Positions 57,534-64,000 of a stretch of 64,000 nucleotides of DNA are shown piece after piece. This DNA is from Acidobacteria bacterium AB60. GTDB lineage: Bacteria > Acidobacteriota > Terriglobia > Terriglobales > Acidobacteriaceae. The notes beneath the pieces are model-generated. The model worked only from the letters and a program-made list of their open reading frames with translations. It searched no databases and was not told the origin of the DNA. The number at the start of each line of letters is the position of its first letter. Position 1 is the first letter of the stretch. The stretch spans positions 62,001-126,000 of the forward strand of contig VANK01000016.1 of assembly GCA_008682415.1 (NCBI GenBank). The letters run 5' to 3'. A program made the position numbers and the translations under genes.

Positions 57534-59507
57534 TCAATCCGCAGACGCCGGCGCTGACCCCGGCTCGGCCTTCCTGTCCTTGGCTTCGCTCTCCGGATGC
57601 GCCAGGGTCTCCGCGTCCAGCTCGTGCTCCTCCCGGTAGTGCTCCAGCGGCATCTTCCCGTCCCACCACGCGCTATTCATCGGGTATACGTCGGGGTCAA
57701 AGAACACCTGGTAGAAATGCCAAACCAGGATCGCCAGCGTGGCCAGGATCGCCTCGTAGAAATGAATCGCCGTCGCCACGTCCACCCACCACCGCGCCAG
57801 CAGGTTGCCCACCCATACCTTCGCCCACAACATCACGCCCGTGAGCCCCATCAGCGCCGTTCCCCACACCAGCGCCCAGTACTCCGCCTTCTCCGCGTAG
57901 TTGAACCGGCCGAACCGCGGCTTCTCTCCGCGCAGCCCCAGGTAGTACAACATCGCGTGGATTGCATCCAACCCATCCCGCGGTCCCGGTGCAATGTCGC
58001 GCAGCAGCCTCCGGCCCTCGCGCGCCGCTGCCACGTAGAACAGATGGTAGATACCCGCGGCAATCAGCGCCACACCCGCCATCCGGTGCACAATGCTCCG
58101 CAACAGCTCGCTCATTCCCAGCACGCGCGCAAACCATGACTCCGGATACTTCAAGGCGAATCCCGTGATCACCAGCACCATGAAGCTCGACAACAGAATC
58201 AGGTGCTGCCAGCGCTGGTTGGTCGTCATGCGCACCACCGTCGCGCCATGCCGGGAACGCCTGTCGGCCAGCTTCCTCCGCCAGATGATCAGGTTGTGCA
58301 GCCCCATCGCCCCGATCACCAGGATGATCAGAGGAATGTAGATCCGCTTCACCCAGCGCACCGCGATGGACTCGATGTCTCGCGCCTGGACCCCATCCTG
58401 CAGGTGAACGCGCGTCGTCGTGAACTTGTGCGTCGCACCCTTGTGGCACTTGCCGCACGTCGCATCGAGATTCGCCCGGTGAATACTCGAACGCGGATCG
58501 TTCGACGGCAGAATGTCATGCACTCCGTGGCACGACGAGCAGTTCGCAGCCACCACCGACCCCGCCTGCGTCGCCAGCCCGTGATAGCTGTCCAGGTAGC
58601 TGGACACCCGGTTCCCCGGCAACCCGAACTCCTGCGATAACCGCACGCCTTCATGACAGGGCGCGCACGTATCCCGCGATACATTCTGCTCCGCCACGGG
58701 CGAGTTCGGATTCTTGTGCGACAAAATCGAGTGAATTCCGTGGCAGTCCGTGCACACCGGCGCCAGCCCATTTCCCCGCGCGATCCCCTGCCCATGAATA
58801 CTGGTCATGAACTTCTGCTGCACGTCCGCGTGGCACTTTCCGCATGTGCCCGGAACATTGAACTTGTAGATCGGCGATTGCGCGTCGTTCGCGGGAATGA
58901 TCTCGTGCGCCCCATGACAATCCGTGCACACCGCGGCCTTCGCCGACCCCTTCTCCACCGCCCGCCCATGCACGCTCTCCTGGTACGACAGGAATGGCTG
59001 CGCGCTCTGCCCGTTCGCCTCCATCAGAAACTTCTGCCCATGACAGTGACCGCACGTCGCGGGAATATTCGCATGGTTCACCGGCGACTGCGGATCCTCC
59101 ACCGCGGCAACCTCGTGCGGCCCCGCATGGCAATCGACGCAGCTCGCCGCCGGGTTCTTCCCCGACTTCGCCGCCATCGCATGCGTGCTGTGCCCGTACG
59201 CGGTCTCCGCATCCGCATGGCACTGCGCGCACGTGACCTTCCGCGGCGGCTTCTCGTGCACCAGGGTCTTCACGTCCGTGTGGCAATCCACGCACGCGAA
59301 CAGCGATCCGTGAATGGAATGCTTCAACTTGCCTTCATTCACATACAGGCTCACCGGCGTGCCATTCACATCATTAGTCAGCGTCTTGTCTCCATGACAC
59401 GCAAGACAATCCGCATCCTTCAACTTTTGTGCGGCAGGAAGCAACGGTGTCAGAAACAAACAAACCAGCGCAAATCTGGCAGCGAGGAAAAGTACCCGAG
59501 CGTTCAC
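57534..59507 (-). CDS. 11-haem cytochrome c fused to a cytochrome b domain
   Basis: A 657-residue exported electron-transfer protein. A signal peptide (about 1-26) is followed by a periplasmic part with 11 CxxCH motifs (CLACH, CVDCH, CAQCH, CVDCH, CGHCH, CTDCH, CGKCH, CTDCH, CAPCH, CSSCH, CGKCH; about residues 33-365). A cytochrome b561/FdhI-like domain of about 5 helices follows from RWVKRIYIPLIILVIGAMG (about 393-415), with haem-b His in LLRSIVHRMAG and AIHFYEAILATLAILVWHFY. Likely moves electrons between the quinone pool and periplasmic carriers. Its split paralog lies at 60459-62631. Confidence 0.9.
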   Translation of the reverse strand: MNARVLFLAARFALVCLFLTPLLPAAQKLKDADCLACHGDKTLTNDVNGTPVSLYVNEGKLKHSIHGSLFACVDCHTDVKTLVHEKPPRKVTCAQCHADAETAYGHSTHAMAAKSGKNPAASCVDCHAGPHEVAAVEDPQSPVNHANIPATCGHCHGQKFLMEANGQSAQPFLSYQESVHGRAVEKGSAKAAVCTDCHGAHEIIPANDAQSPIYKFNVPGTCGKCHADVQQKFMTSIHGQGIARGNGLAPVCTDCHGIHSILSHKNPNSPVAEQNVSRDTCAPCHEGVRLSQEFGLPGNRVSSYLDSYHGLATQAGSVVAANCSSCHGVHDILPSNDPRSSIHRANLDATCGKCHKGATHKFTTTRVHLQDGVQARDIESIAVRWVKRIYIPLIILVIGAMGLHNLIIWRRKLADRRSRHGATVVRMTTNQRWQHLILLSSFMVLVITGFALKYPESWFARVLGMSELLRSIVHRMAGVALIAAGIYHLFYVAAAREGRRLLRDIAPGPRDGLDAIHAMLYYLGLRGEKPRFGRFNYAEKAEYWALVWGTALMGLTGVMLWAKVWVGNLLARWWVDVATAIHFYEAILATLAILVWHFYQVFFDPDVYPMNSAWWDGKMPLEHYREEHELDAETLAHPESEAKDRKAEPGSAPASAD

Positions 59508-59543
59508 GCGAATCAGGAGACGCTTCTATTTGCCTCAAATGCA

Positions 59544-59557
59544 GTGACTCGAGTCAC
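59544..59557 (-). promoter_or_regulatory. CRP/FNR-type palindrome before the fused cytochrome gene
   Basis: GTGACTCGAGTCAC, a perfect 14-bp palindrome with GTGA-N6-TCAC spacing, centred 43 bp upstream of the cytochrome ATG. A near-identical site is at 62764-62777. It lies in the 253-bp region shared with the divergent barrel gene. Confidence 0.68.
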
Positions 59558-59760
59558 CCTCGCCTGTGCCCGGCAACATACACCCCTTCAATCAATTGCA
59601 GACGAACCACTTAGGCAACCCGCCGCCGCGGTCGCTAACACGAATGCCCGGTCAACCTGCCGATACCCGATGGCATCTAGACACTTGGCCGAAAGTAAGG
59701 CAACGGTCAGGCTCGGAGAGCCATGTGACATACGAACGCAATCTTTCTCAGGAGAATAGT

Positions 59761-60387
59761 ATGAAACGTATATTTAGCTGTGTTGGACTGACCGCTATTC
59801 TGGCGCTTTCCATACCCGCGTCGTCGCAGGTGGTCCAGAATCCCCCCCGCGAAGCCAGCCACTTGAACCACGGAGACTTCAGCGTCTATGGCGACATGTT
59901 CCGCGTCTCGCCCAAGAACTACCCCACGCTGAACTTCCTCGGCCTCGGCGGACGCGTGGGATTCAACGTGCATCCCAACGTCGCGCTTGAAGGGGAGATG
60001 AACTACGACTTCGAGCAAAACTACACCACGGTCCAGGGCACCGGCGCCTCCAGCACCACCATCACCAGCGGTGTCCGTCCCCTCACCGGCCTCTTCGGTC
60101 CTAAGTTTCAATTCGGCACGTCGGGCCCCTTCCGCGCATTCCTCACCGGCAAGGCCGGCTTCGTGGAGTGGAGCACCAGCGGCAAATCGCCTTCTGGTTC
60201 TACCTTCACCGGCGCCTTCGGCCAGTTCGGCAGCAACAGCACCAACTTCGCGGCCTACCCCGGCGGCGGCATCGAGGCCTACCTCGGCCCCCTCGGACTG
60301 CGTGTTGAAGCCGGCGACGAGATCTACCTCGACAACGGCGCGCACAACAACCTTCGCGTTACCTTCGGCCCCAGCTTCCGCTTCTAG
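59761..60387 (+). CDS. Small outer-membrane beta-barrel protein (OmpA/OmpW-like)
   Basis: A 208-residue protein with signal peptide MKRIFSCVGLTAILALSIPASSQ. The body shows alternating strands: LGGRVGFNVHPNVALEGEMNYDF, GLFGPKFQFG, RAFLTGKAGFVEWS, PGGGIEAYLGPLGLRVEAGDEIYL, and the terminal aromatic strand VTFGPSFRF. This fits an 8-strand barrel. AGGAG precedes the ATG by 8 bp. Monocistronic, ended by a strong terminator, set between the two cytochrome units. Confidence 0.85.
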   Translation: MKRIFSCVGLTAILALSIPASSQVVQNPPREASHLNHGDFSVYGDMFRVSPKNYPTLNFLGLGGRVGFNVHPNVALEGEMNYDFEQNYTTVQGTGASSTTITSGVRPLTGLFGPKFQFGTSGPFRAFLTGKAGFVEWSTSGKSPSGSTFTGAFGQFGSNSTNFAAYPGGGIEAYLGPLGLRVEAGDEIYLDNGAHNNLRVTFGPSFRF

Positions 60388-60405
60388 CCTCCGGCTCGCA
60401 AAACA

Positions 60406-60438
60406 AAAGGGGAACGGCGCACAGCTCCGTTCCCCTTT
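60406..60438 (+). terminator. Rho-independent terminator
   Basis: A 12-bp stem AAAGGGGAACGG / CCGTTCCCCTTT with a 9-base loop and T-run, 18 bp after the barrel gene stop. Confidence 0.93.
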
Positions 60439-60458
60439 TTTGCGACTGCCTCGCTCAC

Positions 60459-61337
60459 CTAGCCAAAGTAAGCCGTCAGCGTCAGAACCAGCAGAATCAA
60501 CCCGATCGCGATCGCCGTGAACCCGATCACCCGGGCAAAGGTCAGCTGCCACGTTTGCGGCTTCTCGCCCAGGCGCGCCTCCAGCTTCCCATCCCGCAGC
60601 ACCCGCGCGAACTCCATCGGCCGCTTGTGCCGGAACTCATCTTCGCGCTCTACTCCTGTGAAGATCACCATATCCATCGGGAAGCTCCCCGGGCGCAGAT
60701 GCGTATTCACAAAGTGAATGGAAAAGATGAACAGGATCGCCAGCAGCCCTTCTTCACTGTGAATCACCAGCACGGCATTCAGCGCCCACCCCGGCAAAAA
60801 GTGCGCGAAGAACGGCGCAAACCACATCGCATAGCCGGAGAAGCCGATCACCAGCATCCCCCAGAACACCGCCCAATAGTCGAACTTCTCCCAGTACGCG
60901 TAGCGTTCGAACTGCGGCTTCGGGCCCAGCCCCACAAAATACCGCAGATGCGCGAACAGGTCCTTCACATCCTTCCAGTTCGCCACCATCGACGTGTTCC
61001 CCCAGAACACGCCCTTCTCCCGATGCACCAAGGCACGCGTGAAGATATCCTTCACGTGCACCAGGAACGCCCCCGTCAGCACAATCGCGCAGAACTTGTG
61101 CACAAACAGAATCGCCCCAAAGCCGCCCACAAAGCTGGCCATCGCCCGCGCCCAGATGCTCTCGCTGAAACGCAGCGGAAGCCCTGTCGCCGCCAATCCC
61201 AGAAATGTCGTGAAGAGCACGGCGTGAAGCCAGCGCTGCCCCAGCGTGAAGCGCTTGATGTAGCGGGGTCCGCCGCCGCTCTCCTGCTTGCGAGTCTCCT
61301 GCGGTGCTTCTGCCAGTTCAGGCATGGTCCCCTCCAT
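60459..61337 (-). CDS. Cytochrome b-type membrane subunit (split unit)
   Basis: A 292-residue membrane protein. About five helices with haem-b histidines: FTLGQRWLHAVLFTTFLGLA, FVHKFCAIVLTGAFLVHVKD, VIHSEEGLLAILFIFSIHFVNTHL. Between them, VGLGPKPQFERYAYWEKFDYWA corresponds to YLGLRGEKPRFGRFNYAEKAEYWA in the fused protein at 57534. Its start overlaps the multihaem gene stop (61318) by 8 or 20 bp, depending on ATG 61325 or 61337, so translation is coupled. Probably the quinone-side subunit of an 11-haem complex. Confidence 0.9.
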   Translation of the reverse strand: MEGTMPELAEAPQETRKQESGGGPRYIKRFTLGQRWLHAVLFTTFLGLAATGLPLRFSESIWARAMASFVGGFGAILFVHKFCAIVLTGAFLVHVKDIFTRALVHREKGVFWGNTSMVANWKDVKDLFAHLRYFVGLGPKPQFERYAYWEKFDYWAVFWGMLVIGFSGYAMWFAPFFAHFLPGWALNAVLVIHSEEGLLAILFIFSIHFVNTHLRPGSFPMDMVIFTGVEREDEFRHKRPMEFARVLRDGKLEARLGEKPQTWQLTFARVIGFTAIAIGLILLVLTLTAYFG

Positions 61338-62631
61338 CTCCCGCTTTACTCCTCACCTGCTCCATCCGCGCGCGGAACAGCCACAGAATCGTATGAATCA
61401 CGAAAAACGTCAGCACGCCCGCCAGCAGAAGGTTCATGAACAACCGCACGTAATACAGCGCCGGATTCATCTTCCGGTCCCGCGCATTGGCGTGCGGCTG
61501 ATACTGCACAAACTTCAGGTTCGCTCCCGCATGGCAGCGCCCGCACGTCGTCACCAGGTTCGCCGGGGCAATCGGCGAATTCGCATTCCGCGCCGGCAGC
61601 ACGTCATGCGCCCCATGGCAATCCCAGCACCGCGCCGTCTCCACATACCCGCCCAGCAGCCCCAGCTGCGAGTGGAACGTGTCGTGATATGTCGAGAGCT
61701 TGTCCTTGTGGCACGATCCGCAGATCGGCGTCGACTGCATCCGGAACTTCGCCTCTGTCGGTTGCAGAATCGCATGCGCCGTGTGGCAATCCGAGCACAC
61801 CGGAGCCTTCATCTTCCCCGCCGCAATCGCATGCCCGTGCGCGCCCTCCGTGAACTCCACGTTGATCTTCGCGTGGCATGTCCCGCAGGTGTTCGGAATA
61901 TTGGCCTTGAACGTCGGGCTCTGCGGATCTTTGCGGCTGAGAATGTGGTGCGATCCGTGACAGCTCTGGCAGTTCGCCGCCACCAGCAGCCCCTCCTTGT
62001 TCAACGCCGTGCCATGAATCGAATCCGTGTAGTTGGGATACACGCTCGGCAACCCATGCTTCTGCGCCATCCCGTTGTTCCCATGGCAGTGCCCGCACGT
62101 CGTCGGCACATTCAGCGGATACACTGCCGACCGCCTGTCGCTCTTCGTAAAAATCGCATGCGCATCGCCATGACAGCTCGTGCAGGGATGCTCCTGCCCA
62201 TCGCCATGCACGCTGCCCTTCAGCTCGCTCTCCTGGCTCGCATGGCAGGTCACGCATTGCACCTTCGCCACCTTCTCCGGGTGCGGATACGTCTTAACGT
62301 CGGCGTGGCAGTCGCTGCAGCTCAGGCTGCCATGAATGCTCTGCCCGAATTTCTCCCCATTCACCGCCAGGCTGTGGCCCGCGGCGTCCTTCATCTCCTG
62401 ATCGGCGTGGCACGCAAGACACTCGCTCTGGCCCCACCCTCTCGCCGGAGAACACGCCAGCACCACCGCCATCCCCAACAGCACCAGCGTCCATCCCAAG
62501 CCCACGCCGTCACACCGGCGCAACAACCTCAGCACACCCCACGTTCCCCGTTGCGTCTCTGGTCCCGCACACGACCCCGTGTGCCGTGTTCCTGCTGCAG
62601 AACATGCCTCTGCATCCGCGGCTCGATTCAT
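61318..62631 (-). CDS. 11-haem cytochrome c with C-terminal anchor (split unit)
   Basis: An exported protein of about 437 residues with 11 CxxCH motifs (CLACH, CSDCH, CVTCH, CTSCH, CGHCH, CQSCH, CGTCH, CSDCH, CGSCH, CWDCH, CGRCH). One transmembrane helix near the end (LFMNLLLAGVLTFFVIHTILWLF) places the haems outside. ATG 62631 is the first reasonable start; GTG 62535 would give a tidier signal peptide (LLRRCDGVGLGWTLVLLGMA). The open frame extends to 62811, across a regulatory palindrome, and that part is not protein-like. Paralog of the N-terminal part of the fused gene at 57534; even the haem number matches. Confidence 0.88.
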   Translation of the reverse strand: MNRAADAEACSAAGTRHTGSCAGPETQRGTWGVLRLLRRCDGVGLGWTLVLLGMAVVLACSPARGWGQSECLACHADQEMKDAAGHSLAVNGEKFGQSIHGSLSCSDCHADVKTYPHPEKVAKVQCVTCHASQESELKGSVHGDGQEHPCTSCHGDAHAIFTKSDRRSAVYPLNVPTTCGHCHGNNGMAQKHGLPSVYPNYTDSIHGTALNKEGLLVAANCQSCHGSHHILSRKDPQSPTFKANIPNTCGTCHAKINVEFTEGAHGHAIAAGKMKAPVCSDCHTAHAILQPTEAKFRMQSTPICGSCHKDKLSTYHDTFHSQLGLLGGYVETARCWDCHGAHDVLPARNANSPIAPANLVTTCGRCHAGANLKFVQYQPHANARDRKMNPALYYVRLFMNLLLAGVLTFFVIHTILWLFRARMEQVRSKAGDGGDHA

Positions 62632-62947
62632 CTGCCGTCTGCTTTCTCCGGCGCCCGAAGGCCTCTGCAGCCCCGGGTGCCCGGACACTCCTCGCCCCCA
62701 ACCCGCGAGTTCGTCAAAGTGAATTGCTGGGATAAGGAAATTCCCGATGCAATAGGTATGGCAGTGACTCGGGTCACAACGTCCTGTCCATCCCTGCCCG
62801 TGCGAGACCACACGGCCTGCAATCTATCTCACACACAGGCACTTATCAGTCCAGCACGGTGTGATCTGAGTTCGTCCTCAGCGCTCCCCACACCGCCCGA
62901 ATCCTTAATGACGGTGTGTTAGGTTACTACTTGGAGAAAGAGCAGAA
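62632..62947. other. 316-bp divergent intergenic region
   Basis: Leader between the split cytochrome unit and the DHS-like gene. It holds the GTGA-N6-TCAC palindrome (62764-62777). Otherwise I see nothing convincing: no promoter with both boxes, no hairpin terminator and no small gene. Confidence 0.6.
62764..62777 (-). promoter_or_regulatory. CRP/FNR-type palindrome before the split cytochrome genes
   Basis: GTGACTCGGGTCAC, 13 of 14 bases identical to the site at 59544-59557, with the flank GCA conserved on the left side. It sits 133 bp before ATG 62631 and 170 bp before the divergent DHS-like ATG. Confidence 0.65.
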
Positions 62948-63919
62948 ATGTCCTCAATTTCGCAGTTCATCACCCATCATTACCGTCATTTCAACGCCGC
63001 GGCCCTCGTCGACGCCGCGAAGGCCTACGTTGATCACCTCAACGCCGGTGGCAAAATGTTCCTCACCATCGGCGGCGCCATGAGCACCGCCGAACTCGGC
63101 CTATCCCTCGCCGAGATGATCCGCCAGGATAAGATCCACGGCATCTCCTGCACCGGCGCCAACCTCGAAGAAGACGTCTTCAACCTCGTCGCCCACGACT
63201 TCTACGAGCGCGTTCCCCACTACCGCGACCTCACCCCCGCCGACGAAGCCAAACTCCTCTCGCGCCACATGAACCGTGTCACCGACACCTGCATTCCCGA
63301 GATGGAAGCCATGCGCCGGATCGAGAACGAGGTTCTCAAAGAGTGGGTGCGTGCCGATCAGGCCGGCGAGCGCTTCTTCCCCCACCAGTTCATGTACAAG
63401 ATCCTGCTCTCTGGCGACCTCAAAAAGAGCTACCAGATCGATCCCAAGAACAGCTGGCTCCTCGCCGCGGCCGAGAAGAACCTCCCCATGTTCGTCCCCG
63501 GCTGGGAAGACTCCACCCTCGGCAACATGTACGCCGGCCACTGCATCTCCGGCGACGTCAAAAAAGTCCACACCGTCCGCACCGGCATCGAGTACATGAT
63601 GGAACTCGCCGACTGGTATACCAACACCACCGCGCAATCGCCCCTCGGCTTCTTCCAGATCGCGGGCGGCATCGCCGGCGACTTCCCCATCTGCGTCGTC
63701 CCCATGCTCCACCAGGACCTGCAGCGCGACAACGTCCCGCTCTGGTCCTACTTCTGCCAGATCAGCGACTCCACCACCAGCTACGGCTCCTACTCCGGCG
63801 CCGTCCCCAACGAGAAAATCACCTGGGGCAAGCTCGGCGAAAAAGGACCAAAATTCATCATCGAGTCCGACGCCTCCATCGTCGCGCCCCTCGTCTTCGC
63901 CTACGTGCTCGGCTGGTAA
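62948..63919 (+). CDS. Deoxyhypusine synthase-like protein
   Basis: A 323-residue cytosolic NAD-dependent enzyme of the deoxyhypusine/homospermidine synthase family. Conserved blocks: LTIGGAMSTAELGLSLAEMI, ISCTGANLEEDVF, VPGWEDSTLGNM, ICVVPMLHQDL, TTSYGSYSGAVPNEKITWGK (Lys295 is the position of the catalytic lysine) and ESDASIVAPLVFAY. Bacteria lack eIF5A, so the natural reaction is probably on polyamines (homospermidine formation) or an unknown lysine target. GGAGAAAG precedes the ATG. Confidence 0.9.
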   Translation: MSSISQFITHHYRHFNAAALVDAAKAYVDHLNAGGKMFLTIGGAMSTAELGLSLAEMIRQDKIHGISCTGANLEEDVFNLVAHDFYERVPHYRDLTPADEAKLLSRHMNRVTDTCIPEMEAMRRIENEVLKEWVRADQAGERFFPHQFMYKILLSGDLKKSYQIDPKNSWLLAAAEKNLPMFVPGWEDSTLGNMYAGHCISGDVKKVHTVRTGIEYMMELADWYTNTTAQSPLGFFQIAGGIAGDFPICVVPMLHQDLQRDNVPLWSYFCQISDSTTSYGSYSGAVPNEKITWGKLGEKGPKFIIESDASIVAPLVFAYVLGW

Positions 63920-63935
63920 TCCTTCGCGCAAAGCA

Positions 63936-63966
63936 AAAGGCCGCCGGTTCCTCCCGGCGGCCTTTC
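63936..63966 (+). terminator. Rho-independent terminator
   Basis: A perfect 12-bp stem AAAGGCCGCCGG / CCGGCGGCCTTT with a loop TTCCTC, followed by CTC; 16 bp after the DHS-like stop. Confidence 0.92.
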
Positions 63967-63984
63967 TCATTTCCTGAACGAAGA

Positions 63985-64000
63985 CTATTCCACCTTCGCC
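63985..64000 (-). CDS. Possible C-terminal end of a further gene
   Basis: The complement of 63985-64000 can be read as ...AKVE then TAG. This would be the last residues of a minus-strand gene entering from the right, convergent with the DHS-like gene across the terminator. Only five codons are visible, so this is a guess. Confidence 0.25.

Noticed and set aside
62632..62811. N-terminal extension of the split multihaem cytochrome
   Set aside because: It would place the CRP/FNR-like palindrome inside the coding region and gives a Gly/His-rich, non-signal N-terminus.
1..64000. tRNA or rRNA genes
   Set aside because: I looked for tRNA-like GTTCGA arms with matching stems and rRNA-conserved segments and found none I could support; a covariance search would be decisive.

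Overview
The window looks like a chromosomal segment of an Acidobacteriota bacterium, probably class Terriglobia. The evidence is an ADOP-type duplicated orphan permease with its PadR regulator, a TIGR03435-family protein, many secreted enzymes with Ig-like repeats, membrane-anchored HTH-TPR regulators and high GC. I see no rRNA, tRNA, CRISPR array, transposase or prophage block. The assignment rests on family content only.

Layout, left half. 1-5.2 kb: the start of a ZIP transporter, ychF, a gene-free repeat locus, a secreted EXORDIUM-like protein, a degenerate nucleotidyltransferase and a Gfo/Idh/MocA oxidoreductase. 5.2-14.7 kb: a large S53 (kumamolisin-like) peptidase, the lutABC lactate-oxidation operon and dnaE. 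14.9-17.8 kb: a BrnTA toxin-antitoxin pair, a secreted cupin, a secreted T4-lysozyme-like protein and a small conserved protein. 17.9-27.5 kb: polymer degradation (GH5, M19 dipeptidase, a clan GH-A hydrolase, an S10 carboxypeptidase and a GH74 xyloglucanase), interrupted by a second copy of the repeat locus at 20.6-21.3 kb. 27.5-30.5 kb: a GNAT/PIG-L pair and the TIGR03435 protein.

Layout, right half. 30.5-37.3 kb: a Ser/Thr kinase with a long repeat tail, a 924-residue exported protein and a divergent single-pass membrane protein, possibly an uncharacterised signalling module. 37.3-39.7 kb: a membrane protein with a one-base frameshift, a winged-helix regulator, a second-type UppS and a four-helix membrane protein, punctuated by two near-identical operators. 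39.7-44.3 kb: PadR/ADOP and an HTH-TPR regulator. 44.7-50.8 kb: an SRPBCC protein, feoAB behind a likely Rrf2-type control region, an outer-membrane protein and an ABC-F ATPase. 50.8-53.1 kb: VapBC, then a fluoride riboswitch with crcB and a DUF190 gene, then a GNAT. 53.1-57.5 kb: a sialate O-acetylesterase, a permuted NlpC/LRAT-like exported protein, a DUF6526 protein and a His/Pro-rich exported protein. 57.5-64 kb: two paralogous 11-haem cytochrome c / cytochrome b systems, one fused in a single gene and one split into two overlapping genes. They flank a small beta-barrel protein, and both have the same CRP/FNR-geometry palindrome upstream. A deoxyhypusine-synthase-like gene closes the window.

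The most interesting items are the fused/split multihaem pair with its shared operator, the fluoride riboswitch with a visible mutually exclusive hairpin, the kinase/exported-protein/membrane-protein locus, the twin operators with the frameshifted gene, and the two repeat loci where tandem arrays grow next to full-length dispersed elements.
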